From the NCBI RefSeq assembly GCF_016863275.1, contig NZ_BOOO01000024.1, positions 172,729 to 236,728 of the forward strand: 64,000 nt of DNA, given 5' to 3'. The notes beneath the pieces were generated by a model. It did not search any database and was not told where the DNA came from. It worked only from the letters and a program-made list of their open reading frames with translations. Positions within the stretch are counted from its first letter, which is position 1. Each line of letters opens with the position of its first letter. Origin of the DNA: Planotetraspora mira. GTDB lineage: Bacteria > Actinomycetota > Actinomycetes > Streptosporangiales > Streptosporangiaceae. This document shows, in pieces, positions 8,590 through 17,230 of this stretch. Position numbers and translations under genes: made by a program.

Positions 8590-9513
8590 TCACGGGTGGC
8601 GCTCTCGCATGACCGGCCGTGCATGTCGTGGCGCGCGCGTCCAGCCGGGCAGGGGTTCGACCTCCCGTGACCACGAGGCCGGTAGGCGGTCGAGACCGAC
8701 TCGAGCACCGAGGACTCCGCCGACGATCGCGCACGTGGTGTCGACGTCGCCGCCCGCCGAGGCCGTGGCCCAGAAGGCCTCCTCGTAGTCGTCGAGGTGC
8801 CAGGCCGCCGCCCACAGGGTGAAGGGGACGGTGTCGTGGGCGGACACGTTGCGCCCGTTGCCCAGCGTGTGGGCGGCGAGAAGGGGGTCGCGGATGGTCA
8901 GCAGCGCCCGTGCCTCGGCGATGCCGTCGCGGACCATGCTCGGCGGCGTGTGGTCGAGAATCCGGTCCAGGAAGCGGCCGGGGGACAGGTCGGCCCGGGT
9001 GGCCGCGACCGCGGCGGCGACGGCCACCGCCACGGCCGCGGCGACCGCTTCCGGGTGGGCATGGGTGACGGTGGCGGACAGTTCCGCCTGCCGTACGGCG
9101 TCGGCGAGGTCGCCGGCGAACCAGGCGCCGAGCGGTGCGACGCGCATGGCGGCGCCGTTGCCCCAGGAACCCCTGCCGTCGAACAGCCCGGTGGACAGCG
9201 CGCGCCAGTCGCCGCCTTCACGGACGAGACGCAGCATCCGACCGGTGGCCGGGCCGTACCCGCGGTCGAAGTCGTGATGTGCGGCGAAGCCGGCCGCGAG
9301 CGCGTCCTGGTCGACCGTGCCGTGGTCGGCCAGGACGCGGTAGACCGAGCAGGCCATCTCGGTGTCGTCGGTCCACTGCCACGGTCCTGGCGGCGGAGTG
9401 TGATCGGTGAGGTGGGGGCGGTTGGCGGGAACGAAGAACTGGGATCCGAGCGCGTCACCCAGAGCCAGGCCGTACAGCGAGGCGGTCGCGCGCGTCAGGG
9501 AATCTGCTGACAT
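8590..9513 (-). CDS. ADP-ribosylglycohydrolase (DraG/ARH family)
   Basis: 307 residues. The ARH metal-binding motifs are present: YGLALGDALGSQFF near the N-terminus, WTDDTEM at about 47-53 and GGDVDTTCAIVGGVLGARVG at about 260-280, which supply the Asp and Thr ligands for two Mg2+ ions. The family removes ADP-ribose from protein or nucleic-acid side chains or from small ADP-ribosyl compounds in the cytoplasm. It lies 50 bases downstream of the giant HEAT-like protein gene on the same strand, so the two may be co-transcribed. No ADP-ribosyltransferase is visible nearby. Confidence 0.9.
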   Translation of the reverse strand: MSADSLTRATASLYGLALGDALGSQFFVPANRPHLTDHTPPPGPWQWTDDTEMACSVYRVLADHGTVDQDALAAGFAAHHDFDRGYGPATGRMLRLVREGGDWRALSTGLFDGRGSWGNGAAMRVAPLGAWFAGDLADAVRQAELSATVTHAHPEAVAAAVAVAVAAAVAATRADLSPGRFLDRILDHTPPSMVRDGIAEARALLTIRDPLLAAHTLGNGRNVSAHDTVPFTLWAAAWHLDDYEEAFWATASAGGDVDTTCAIVGGVLGARVGLDRLPASWSREVEPLPGWTRAPRHARPVMRERHP

Positions 9514-9563
9514 TTCCGCTCATTGTGGCACTCGATCGCGGCGATCTCATGTCACATACCGGC

Positions 9564-12500
9564 TCACCCGATGGCTGTCTCCGGCACGGCGACGTCCCAG
9601 GCTTCCTGGCGAATTTCAATGTCGGGGGAGGCGCGCAACTCGCCGAGGAGCTCCCGCCATTCGGCCGCCCAATCGGTATGGGCGCCACCGACCCTGGTGA
9701 GCGCGACGGCGAGCAGATTCGCGGCCAGGTGGCCCTGGTCGACCAGTCGCCGGACGCTGGAAAGGAGCGTTCTGGGCTCGACCGGTTTCTCGTACCTGCG
9801 TTGGGAGGACAGTTCTTTCGCCGTGGCCGCCGCGAGGACCGGCCGGTCGCGAAGCATCTCCGCCAGATCGCACAGGCCGTCGGCGAGGGCCGAGGGGTCG
9901 ACGGCCGCGTGGGTGCCGACGGGTGCGGGAAGTGCCGTTTTGACGATCAGGACCGCCTCGGGCAGCAGAAGCGGCTCCGCGGCGAGAACGTCCACGGCGT
10001 CGTGGCTGAGCCCGCGCTGCCACGGCTCGATGGCGGATTCCCCGGAGTGCATGCCCGCCAGATGCTGAGCGATCTTTGTCACGCGGTCCCTGGCCGGCGT
10101 GGCCATGGAGGTGGTCCGGCCTTCGAGGGGGACGGCGGCCGCCAAGCGCGACAGGACGTCTAGCGTTTCGGATCGGATCGTCCCGGTGCGGAGCAGGGCG
10201 AGGAACACCAACGTCGCCGTCTCACCGTCGGCGGCCTCCGGATCGCCCGTAGCCGTGACGATCTCCTGGTACCCGCCCTGATACCACGTGGCCCACGCGG
10301 CGAACGCCTTGGCGCCGCGGAAGCGCACCCCGGGAGAGTCGGCCGCCGCGAGGAGCCGGCGGATCAGATCGGCGTACGCCACCCGGGCTGCCGGGGCGAA
10401 CTCCACGGGACGAGCCTGGAAGAGCGTGCGGAGCATCAGTTCGCCGGCGTACCGGTCGGCCGCCGCCCCGAGCGCGTCCAGAGCTCGTGGATCCTCGGGC
10501 ATCCGGCGCAGCGCCCCCGCAACGGCCACGCGCACATCGCGGTGCAGGCCGGGATCCTCCCACGTGCGCAACAGCAGATCCAAGGCTCCCGGCGGCCGGT
10601 TGCGTTCCAGTTGCCGGACGACCTGTTTGCGCAGGGAAACTTTCCCGCCGGAATCGGTGAGCGCCCGTTCGAGGGCGGGGCCGAGCAGCGACGGCGGAAC
10701 CATGCGGCAACAACGTGCCAGGGAGGCCACGATTACCGGGGACGAGCGTTCACGGGCGTGGCCCAGCAGCACGGACAGTGCGCGCGAGGGGTCGTCGGCG
10801 CCGGCCATGGACTCCAGGGCGGCTTCGGCCGGCACGGTGTCCTCGTGGTCCGCCAATGCCACGAGCCGGTCCAGGCTGCCGCCGATCCGGCCCATCGCCT
10901 GGATGGCGGTCACGCGGGCTGCGGCAGGGGTCCGGTCGTCGTCGGCGATGGAGGTGAGCCACGTCCGCAGGAGACCACGCTGGGCGGGCGTCCACCGGCC
11001 GGCCATGCCTGTGCGGACGGGCGGCACCCACGGGGACGTCGCGAAGCGGCTCTCCAGCACCATGTCCAGCGAGTGAATCAGGTCGGTGCGACGCTCGGCG
11101 ACCATGCGCCACACGGTCGGCAGCACCACAGCGGAAGGCTCCTCGCGGAGAAGATCGAGGACACGTTCTTCCCTGCCGGCAGGGAAGGCCAGCCACAACT
11201 CCGCGGCCTCACGGGCAATCGGTTCAGGAGCGCCGCGCACCGCCGCACGCAGATCGTCCTGGAGCTCGCCCAGCGCCCACGAGCGCCTACCGAGCACGCG
11301 GGCGAGCGCGACGGCGACGCCGAACTCCCCGCGGTCACGGGCGGAGCGAAGACACGGGCGCAACACCGCGAACAGGTCGTGCTCCTGGCCGCGCCGCAAT
11401 ACCAGGTCCAGCCGGTGTCGCTCCTTCTGCGGGCGCACCTGCCGTCTACGGCCGCGGCCCGGTCTGGTGGGCGGGGTTCTCGGCTCTGGATCAGGTGAGC
11501 CCAGTCCGGCCGCACCATGCCGGACCACCAGCTTCTCGTATACGCCCAGAGCCCACGCGGCCAACGCGGGGGACGTCCCAGGATCGTGGTGACGCAGGAC
11601 CCGGCCTGCCAGCCGCCGGAGCGCGGCCTGGGTGGCGGCTGAGGAATCCCGCGCCGCGGCCGCGTGGGTCGCCAGCGTCTCCAGCGGCTCCGCGCAGGTG
11701 TCGTCCAGTAGACGTGGCGCGATGCCGTACAGGGCAATCAGCAGGGCGTGGCGGAGGGGATCCTGCTCGTTGGCGGTCCGCCGGGCCAGGTCGGCGAGGA
11801 GAGCGGCGAACAACGCGCGGTCCCCGGTGCGTGCGGCGCACTCCAGGAGCAGCGTCCTGGCGAGCCCCCGCCGCCGTGGATCACCGGTGAACGCCGCCCT
11901 TCTCAGAGCCTCCGACGCCTCCTCGTAGGGAAGGTACGACGTCAGCTTCAGCGGAAGCTCGGGATCGTCCAGGCGTGACCGGGCCGAGTGCCACACGGAG
12001 GCATGCCACTGGAGCATCCGGCGGGCCTCGAGGGCGGCGCGTTCGGGAGGGAGCACACCTAGCAGGTGCATGGCCCACAGGCCGGTGGAGCCGCCTCTCC
12101 GCCGCACGATCGCGTCGAAGACGGGCCCGCGCCGGCCAGGAGGCAGCGACCGCAGGAAGGCGTCAAGCCTGTACGAGTCGGGTGCGAGCGTGAGGATCTC
12201 CGACTCGGGGCGCGCGCGCATGCGGCGGACCAGCCACAGCGCGGCACCGGTCCACCCCCACGAGGTGTCGTGAGAGATCATTCTTGCGATACGTGCCGAG
12301 TCCGTTCTGAACAGTGCGTTGAGAACAGGCGGCGACAGGCGGGCAGCCTGGTGCCGCAACTCGTGCTCTTCGAGGAGGGCCAACATCCGCGACGGCTCGG
12401 CGAGCGCAGCGAGTTCGACTCCGGCACCGCATCGGCGCCACCATTCCCACGCGGGGGTTCCAGTGGACAGTTCCTGGTGGGCGACCTCCAGTACGGCGCC

Positions 12501-13034
12501 GGGGTGCCGCTTGCCGAGGGCGGTCCAGGAGGTCACCGCGTGTGCCAGACCGGGCAGCCATCGTGTGACGGTGCGAGCGCCGCAGGCCGGAAGCAGCACG
12601 GCGGCCTCATGGTCTCCCCATCGGGCGTGGACGTCGGGTAGCAGGGCCTCCGCCAGTGCCTCACGTCGCCCATGCAGGAGCGTCCGGTAAAGCGCCAGGC
12701 GCAGATCGAGCGGGGCGTCATCAAGAGCCGCGGCGGCTGCTTCGTCCGGGACGGGAAGAGTCCGCACGCCCCGCAGGGCCGCGCGGCGCAGATCCATGTC
12801 GGGCCCGGCCAGCACGTCTTCGATGAAGCCGATCTCTCTTCCCGCCATGGCCATGTGCAGTGCGGTTCGCGTCCCATATTCGCCCTCGGCGCACAGGTCA
12901 TCGAGGAGAACGCGCAGGTAGGAGGTACCTGCCAGGCGCCGGGCATGCAGAGCCAGCTCGCGCATGCGGAGCGGATAGGGCAATGGATCGACGCGGGCCA
13001 GCAACTCGGCCGCGGAGATGATGACATCGTTCAC
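9564..13034 (-). CDS. Giant HEAT/ARM-like repeat protein, unknown function
   Basis: About 1156 residues (from GTG 13034; a TTG at 13064 would add 10). There is no signal peptide or membrane segment. The protein is almost entirely alpha-helical repeats of about 35-45 residues rich in Leu, Ala and Arg, for example PDMDLRRAALRGVRTLPVPDEAA, RTPAAARVTAIQAMGRIG, DPSRALSVLLGHARE and HRDVRVAVAGALRRMPEDPRALDAL. A basic break at about 530-560 (PTRPGRGRRRQVRP) separates two solenoid halves. HEAT solenoids are scaffolds for protein or nucleic-acid binding; no catalytic motif is visible. The downstream ADP-ribosylglycohydrolase may be in the same transcript. Confidence 0.75.
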   Translation of the reverse strand: MNDVIISAAELLARVDPLPYPLRMRELALHARRLAGTSYLRVLLDDLCAEGEYGTRTALHMAMAGREIGFIEDVLAGPDMDLRRAALRGVRTLPVPDEAAAAALDDAPLDLRLALYRTLLHGRREALAEALLPDVHARWGDHEAAVLLPACGARTVTRWLPGLAHAVTSWTALGKRHPGAVLEVAHQELSTGTPAWEWWRRCGAGVELAALAEPSRMLALLEEHELRHQAARLSPPVLNALFRTDSARIARMISHDTSWGWTGAALWLVRRMRARPESEILTLAPDSYRLDAFLRSLPPGRRGPVFDAIVRRRGGSTGLWAMHLLGVLPPERAALEARRMLQWHASVWHSARSRLDDPELPLKLTSYLPYEEASEALRRAAFTGDPRRRGLARTLLLECAARTGDRALFAALLADLARRTANEQDPLRHALLIALYGIAPRLLDDTCAEPLETLATHAAAARDSSAATQAALRRLAGRVLRHHDPGTSPALAAWALGVYEKLVVRHGAAGLGSPDPEPRTPPTRPGRGRRRQVRPQKERHRLDLVLRRGQEHDLFAVLRPCLRSARDRGEFGVAVALARVLGRRSWALGELQDDLRAAVRGAPEPIAREAAELWLAFPAGREERVLDLLREEPSAVVLPTVWRMVAERRTDLIHSLDMVLESRFATSPWVPPVRTGMAGRWTPAQRGLLRTWLTSIADDDRTPAAARVTAIQAMGRIGGSLDRLVALADHEDTVPAEAALESMAGADDPSRALSVLLGHARERSSPVIVASLARCCRMVPPSLLGPALERALTDSGGKVSLRKQVVRQLERNRPPGALDLLLRTWEDPGLHRDVRVAVAGALRRMPEDPRALDALGAAADRYAGELMLRTLFQARPVEFAPAARVAYADLIRRLLAAADSPGVRFRGAKAFAAWATWYQGGYQEIVTATGDPEAADGETATLVFLALLRTGTIRSETLDVLSRLAAAVPLEGRTTSMATPARDRVTKIAQHLAGMHSGESAIEPWQRGLSHDAVDVLAAEPLLLPEAVLIVKTALPAPVGTHAAVDPSALADGLCDLAEMLRDRPVLAAATAKELSSQRRYEKPVEPRTLLSSVRRLVDQGHLAANLLAVALTRVGGAHTDWAAEWRELLGELRASPDIEIRQEAWDVAVPETAIG

Positions 13035-13407
13035 CGGCTCGTGGGCCGGCTCGGTGGGCCTCAACGGCCTGGGCGGAGAACGCCCTTTCCATCAGTCATG
13101 GCGACGATGGTGGCTGATCGCCCGCCTCTCCGCAAGCCGGGCGTCGGTGTTCGGGGTCCGCGACTTTGCCCTCGACGGCTCGATCGTCTCTTCTGACAGC
13201 GGTTTCTCCCGCGTGATCAGAGTCAGGGCCGGCGACACGACCATGATCCATCTCGCCGGAGTGCGCTCACTGGTGGCCGAGACGGGAGACGATCCCGCAG
13301 CGGCCGCCGTACCGATCGAATGGTTGCGCACGGCGGCCAGGCTGGTTTCCAGGGCGCAGTGAACGGCCACGCCGGGCCGTACGGACGTCGTGCTAGCGTC
13401 GCCGCTC

Positions 13408-13851
13408 GTGGCGGAGAACGTGGTGGCGGATGACGCGGCGTTGACGAACGTGTACGTGGGCCGCGCGGACGTGGACGCGGCGGGTGATCGCGGCTGGCTG
13501 CTGGGGCACTTCAAGCCGCTTGGCGATGTGCGGCACAGCGAGGACGTCGAGATCAAGTGGGGCGTGCACCCGCGTGGGGACGAGCGCGCTCAGTGGGTGA
13601 CCGGCGAGCACCGTACGGCGCTGCTGATACTGATCAGCGGCCGGTTCCGGGTGGAGTTGCCGGGACGCAGCGTGGTGCTCGCCGAGCAGGGCGACTACAT
13701 CGTCTGGGGTCATGGCGTCGATCACTCGTGGCACGCGGAAGAGGAGTCGGTGGTGCTCACCGTTCGCTGGCCGTCCGTCGCGGGTTACGCGGCGCCGGCG
13801 CCCGACGCCGGGGGAGGTCAGCCGGCCCCGGGAGGGCACGCCGCAGGGTGA
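13408..13851 (+). CDS. Cupin-fold protein (often mislabelled 'signal peptidase I')
   Basis: 147 residues from GTG 13408. A TAGCGT -10-like hexamer ends 8 bases before this GTG, so a leaderless transcript is likely; GTG 13390 is an alternative. The core (EIKWGVHPRGDERA, TALLILISGRFRVELPGRSVVL, GDYIVWGHGVDHSWHAEEESVVLTVRWPS) is a single cupin beta-barrel. Actinomycete relatives carry the name 'signal peptidase I', but no Ser/Lys catalytic region or membrane anchor is present. It probably binds a metal or small ligand. The C-terminal tail is Gly/Pro-rich. Specific role unknown. Confidence 0.65.
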   Translation: MAENVVADDAALTNVYVGRADVDAAGDRGWLLGHFKPLGDVRHSEDVEIKWGVHPRGDERAQWVTGEHRTALLILISGRFRVELPGRSVVLAEQGDYIVWGHGVDHSWHAEEESVVLTVRWPSVAGYAAPAPDAGGGQPAPGGHAAG

Positions 13852-13867
13852 CCGGCCGGGAACGGAG

Positions 13868-13897
13868 CCGGCCCGCCTTCTCGGGAAGACGGGCCGG
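13868..13897. terminator. Bidirectional hairpin between convergent genes
   Basis: 8-bp CCGGCCCG/CGGGCCGG stem, continued inside by a 4-bp CTTC/GAAG stem closed by a TCGG loop. It lies between the stops of the cupin gene (+) and the SapA-like gene (-). Confidence 0.65.
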
Positions 13898-13904
13898 ACG
13901 CATG

Positions 13905-14351
13905 TCAGCCGCAGTGGACCTGGTAGCCGTGACCGGCGAAGCGCTCGCCGCCGTAGTCGAAGTAACCGCCCACGTCGACGCACTCACCCCGGGCCGGGAT
14001 GTAGATCGGGCCCGCCCATTGGTGGTAGTTCGCGTCGAGGCCGTCGTCGACGAACCCGGGGTAGGAGTACGTCGACAGCTGTACGTCGAGATGGTTGACC
14101 AGCCCCGACCAGGAGGCGATCGGCTTGGCGATGGCGCAGTTCTTGCCCGTCGAGCTGTTGTAGTACAGCGAGACGTAGCCTCCGGTGCGGCTGGTGTTCA
14201 GTCCCTTGATCGGATAGGAGTCCAGGAACGCGTACCCGGATCCGCAGCTCGCCGAAGCGGCGGAGGCGGGCGCGCTGATCAGCGCGGGAGTCATGGCCAG
14301 GGCGAGCACCGCGGCGGCCCCGGTGACGGCGCGACGAGCAGACATCCTCAT
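13905..14351 (-). CDS. Secreted SapA-like (spore-associated protein A) protein
   Basis: 148 residues from ATG 14351, which has GAGG 9 bases upstream; a longer frame adds 18 residues. The N-terminus is a Sec signal peptide (ARRAVTGAAAVLALAMTPAL ... APASAASA). The mature part begins CGSGYAFLD and has GGYVSLYYNSSTGKNCAIAK, AGPIYIPARGECVDVGG and a final YQVHCG, matching the SapA family of Streptomyces: four Cys residues likely forming two disulfides. SapA is found on the spore surface, but its function is not established. The gene follows another secreted-protein gene and a membrane SARP gene on the same strand. Confidence 0.8.
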   Translation of the reverse strand: MRMSARRAVTGAAAVLALAMTPALISAPASAASASCGSGYAFLDSYPIKGLNTSRTGGYVSLYYNSSTGKNCAIAKPIASWSGLVNHLDVQLSTYSYPGFVDDGLDANYHQWAGPIYIPARGECVDVGGYFDYGGERFAGHGYQVHCG

Positions 14352-14398
14352 GGCAGGCATCCTCACGGCAGGCTTTTTCAGGGCGGGGATCGTGCGGC

Positions 14399-14851
14399 TC
14401 AGCAACGGACGCTCGTCCGGCCGAGGGGCTCACCGGTCTCGGGGAGCGGCCCGTAGCCGATCCAGCCGACGGCCACGGTGCAGTCCGACAGGGTGGCGGC
14501 ACCCGACGACCACAGCTCGGTGAACTTGCCGCTGTTGCAGCGCACATCCTGGACGTGGTTGCCGGCGCCGGCCGCCGTCGTCGTCGCGATCGTGGTGCAG
14601 GCGTGCCACGAGCTGTGGCTGCTGCGGTAGCCCTCCCAGACGTACAGGTAGGCCCAGTTCTTGTTGCAGCCCTTGAACTGCTTGACCGAGGCGAACGTCT
14701 GGCCGCCCGTGGTGACATAGGCGGTCGTGCCGATCTGGGTCACGCTCGAGCACGAGGGGTTGGTCTCGGCGTGCGCCGGCCCGCTCAGCCCCAACACCAG
14801 GGGCAGGGCGATGATCCCGGCCCCGGCGGCCTTCGCGAGTCTTCTCTCCAC
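14399..14851 (-). CDS. Secreted cysteine-containing protein, unknown function
   Basis: 150 residues from GTG 14851, chosen because AAAGGG lies 7 bases upstream and it gives a clean signal peptide (AGAGIIALPLVLGLSGPAHA). The mature protein has six Cys residues (NPSCSS, GCNKNW, ACTT, VRCNS, DCTVAV and the final RC), suggesting three disulfides, plus Trp/Tyr-rich strands (KNWAYLYVWEGY). No family recognised. It lies 47 bases upstream of the SapA-like gene and 109 bases downstream of the membrane SARP gene, all on the minus strand, so the three may be one transcription unit. Confidence 0.65.
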   Translation of the reverse strand: MERRLAKAAGAGIIALPLVLGLSGPAHAETNPSCSSVTQIGTTAYVTTGGQTFASVKQFKGCNKNWAYLYVWEGYRSSHSSWHACTTIATTTAAGAGNHVQDVRCNSGKFTELWSSGAATLSDCTVAVGWIGYGPLPETGEPLGRTSVRC

Positions 14852-14960
14852 GTTGCGATCCCTTTCGATTGACAGCGCCACCTCACTGCGGCGGCGGCTG
14901 CCCGTCAGCGTGCCGAGGACCTCTGCACTCTCCCTGTACGGCCGGGCCTTACAAGCGAAG

Positions 14961-16298
14961 TCACAGGTCAGGGACCACTTGTACGTCGAAGAAGATGCCT
15001 CTGAGCTGCGGCAGGTAAGGGATGCCGCGATCGTCGACCATCTTCCAGAAGACCTTGCAGTGGACGCGCACGTCGGGAGCCACCACCGGGACCCGGACGA
15101 GCACGGACTGGCCGGGCTGGGTGTCCGGGATCCGCACGCGACGTGGCGAGTGGCACACGTCGGGCCCGTCCCACGGCAGTTGCCTGTCCAGATAGCGGTC
15201 GTGCCAGAACACGCTGCCGCTGTTGGTGAGCTGCCACACCTTCTCGAACCGCGCGCCCTCCCGCACCTTCGTCCCGTCCGGATAGGTGACGTCCGCGTCC
15301 AGCCGGGAGTCGTCGCCCGGGATCGGCCGCAGATCATCGGGCATGACCACGACGGGGGGCTCGGACAGCCGGGTCACCACCGCGCCGCACACTCCCGCGG
15401 TGACGGCGAGCCCGGCGGCCGCCAGGACCAGCATTCTGCGCGAACGGCCGTGGACCTTCGCTGGGCCGGCCTCGTCGGGGGACTCGGCCGGCTCGTGCAG
15501 TGGAGTGGGTGGGGTGTCGGCCGGTTCCGCGGCGTCCTGCGGGGCGTCCGCCGGCGCGGGCACTTCGGCGAGGATCTCCCGGTGGAGGCGGCGCAGGTCG
15601 GAGTGGGGGTCGGTGCCGAGTTCGTCGGCGAGGATGGTTCGCAGGTCGTCGTAGACGGTCAGGGCCTCGGCCGGCCTGCCCGACAGGTGCAGTGCGCGCA
15701 TCAGGCGATGCTGGAGCGGTTCGCGCAGGGGGTTGCGTGCGGCCTGCTCGGCCAGATCGGCCACCAGCGATGCGGGCGGCGCCCCCGCGGCGAGGCAGAG
15801 GTCCGCGTAGGCCTCGACGGCGCTCAGGCGTAACTCCTCAGAACGCGCCACCTGTAAACGCACGCAGGGGGTGGACGGCACGTCGGAGAAGGGCGACCCA
15901 CGCCACAGGGCCAGCGCTTGCGCCAGTGTCGTGCTCGCGAGCGCGGGCTGGTCCTCCGCCCGGCATACCGCCTCCTCGAAGCAGGCCAGGTCGGTGGTCG
16001 ACCGGTCGAGGTCCAGCGCGTACCCGCCTGATTGCGTCCGCAGGACACCGCCCCCGTCCCCCTGGCCGGTCAGCGACCGCAGCGTTGCCCGCAGCCGCGA
16101 TGCCCGCACCTGTACGGCGTTCGCCGGGTCGGCGGGCAGGCGGTCCGGCCAGAGCGCGTCGGCGAGGTGGTCGGTGGAGACGAGCCGTCCGGGGTGGGCG
16201 AGCAGTTCGCCGAGGAACGCGCGATCCTTGGCGGCGGAAGGGGCGACGGTCCGCCCGTTGTGCGTGATTTCGAGAGGACCAAGCACACGAAATTCCAC
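14961..16298 (-). CDS. Membrane-tethered SARP/AfsR-type regulator with extracellular NBR1-like Ig domain
   Basis: 445 residues from GTG 16298. Residues 1-95 are an OmpR-type winged helix (VEFRVLGPLEI, DHLADALWPDRLP, ASRLRATLRSL, GGYALDL). Residues 100-245 are a bacterial transcriptional activation domain with TPR-like helices (HRLMRALHLSGRPAEALTVYDDLRTILADELG). A Pro/Ala/Glu-rich linker leads to one TM helix at about 288-310, then an outside domain (about 330-442) with the NBR1 Ig-like pattern: GTKVREGARFEKVWQLTNSG, PGQSVLVRVPVVAP, CKVFWKMVDDRG. DNA binding inside and ligand or wall sensing outside in one chain is inferred. Three 29-bp direct repeats lie 134 bases upstream. Two secreted-protein genes follow it. 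Confidence 0.85.
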   Translation of the reverse strand: MEFRVLGPLEITHNGRTVAPSAAKDRAFLGELLAHPGRLVSTDHLADALWPDRLPADPANAVQVRASRLRATLRSLTGQGDGGGVLRTQSGGYALDLDRSTTDLACFEEAVCRAEDQPALASTTLAQALALWRGSPFSDVPSTPCVRLQVARSEELRLSAVEAYADLCLAAGAPPASLVADLAEQAARNPLREPLQHRLMRALHLSGRPAEALTVYDDLRTILADELGTDPHSDLRRLHREILAEVPAPADAPQDAAEPADTPPTPLHEPAESPDEAGPAKVHGRSRRMLVLAAAGLAVTAGVCGAVVTRLSEPPVVVMPDDLRPIPGDDSRLDADVTYPDGTKVREGARFEKVWQLTNSGSVFWHDRYLDRQLPWDGPDVCHSPRRVRIPDTQPGQSVLVRVPVVAPDVRVHCKVFWKMVDDRGIPYLPQLRGIFFDVQVVPDL

Positions 16299-16431
16299 GC
16301 GCCGTAGTCTGACAGACGAGATCAACTGATGATCAACAGGATGCGGAGGGGCGCGATGGCCGCCCTTCGCGGCGCTCTCGCGGAGCGAGGCCTGAGCCTC
16401 CGCGATCGACGACGCCCGGTTGTTTCCGGCG

Positions 16432-16518
16432 GCGGTGACGGGGTAATCGCGCGTGAGAAAGCGGTGACGGGGTATTCGCGCGTGAGAAAGCGGTGACGGG
16501 GTATTCGCGCGCGAGAAA
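16432..16518. repeat. Three 29-bp tandem direct repeats upstream of the SARP gene
   Basis: Units 16432-16460, 16461-16489 and 16490-16518 begin GCGGTGACGGGGTA and end GTGAGAAA or GCGAGAAA; they differ at only one or two bases. No spacers of independent sequence separate them, so this is not CRISPR. SARP proteins bind direct repeats near promoters, so this may be an autoregulatory site; that role is inference. Confidence 0.85.
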
Positions 16519-16762
16519 TCCGGCTCGCCGTTTCCGCGCCCGAACATCGATCCGCCGGATGTATCCCATCAGTAGAGCCGGGGCAATTACGCGCTCTGCG
16601 CCGCCGTCGGGCGGGGAAACGCATCCTCACGTGCTGGAATGGAATGCCGGTTTCTTCTCCTCGGTATGAGTCAACCCATCTAGACGCGCTCTGTCATCGC
16701 TGCCAACGATGGAGGGACATCGCAATCGCCTCGCGCGAATGCGAATCGGAGAGGAGACGCTT

Positions 16763-17071
16763 ATGCTCGGCAAGCGACTATCACTCCCGCTCGGCGCCGT
16801 ACTCCTGGCAGGCCTGGCCTTCGGGCCCGGGCCGGCGGCCGTAGCGTCAACCGCGCAGCACACTCCGAAGACGGTGGTCAGCACCGCTCAGGATGTGGCG
16901 ACGTCGACGAACACCCCGAACCTGGTGAAGACTCCTCCGGACCCTGACCGCCGCCGTCACCACCGCTACGACAGAGACCACCGCCACCACCGCTACCACC
17001 ACCGTCACCACAGGTACGAGCGCGACCACCGGCACCAGCGGCACCACAGGTACGAGCACAACTTCCGGTGA
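16763..17071 (+). CDS. Secreted His/Arg-rich small protein
   Basis: 102 residues from ATG 16763, with GAGGAG 6 bases upstream. Residues 1-30 form a signal peptide (LGAVLLAGLAFGPGPAAVAST). The middle is Thr/Val-rich and the last 38 residues are an unusual His-Arg-Tyr-Asp tail with repeated HHRY and RDHRH units. Such a tail would be strongly basic and could bind divalent metal or anionic polymers outside the cell; this is inference. No family recognised. A hairpin terminator follows. Confidence 0.6.
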   Translation: MLGKRLSLPLGAVLLAGLAFGPGPAAVASTAQHTPKTVVSTAQDVATSTNTPNLVKTPPDPDRRRHHRYDRDHRHHRYHHRHHRYERDHRHQRHHRYEHNFR

Positions 17072-17121
17072 TCCGCTGATGTAGCGGACGGGCGCCGGCG
17101 TCGCCGATGCCCGACGGTTCG

Positions 17122-17163
17122 AAGGGCCCCGCATGGCGGAGTGATCCGCGATGCGGGGCCCTT
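17122..17163 (+). terminator. Hairpin terminator after the His-rich protein gene
   Basis: Perfect 13-bp stem (17122-17134 and 17151-17163) with a 16-base loop, 50 bases after the stop. Confidence 0.75.
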
Positions 17164-17230
17164 TGACATCTCCCGTAGATCTTTTGTCCGCTTTGTGTTA
17201 AATCGGCGGCTGGACGCTTACAGTTCCTGA

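Noticed and set aside
10542..11498. 318-codon plus-strand frame inside the HEAT gene
   Set aside because: Antisense shadow; Gly/Arg/Gln/His-rich and without a ribosome-binding site.
13018..13362. 114-codon plus-strand frame between the HEAT and cupin genes
   Set aside because: Overlaps the 5' end of the HEAT gene; no start with a ribosome-binding site and no recognised family. A short real 3' part cannot be excluded.
13408..13851. Label 'signal peptidase I' for the cupin protein
   Set aside because: No membrane anchor and no Ser/Lys catalytic boxes; the sequence is a cupin barrel.
16432..16518. Tandem repeats as a CRISPR array
   Set aside because: Units abut without variable spacers, only three copies, and no cas genes are present.
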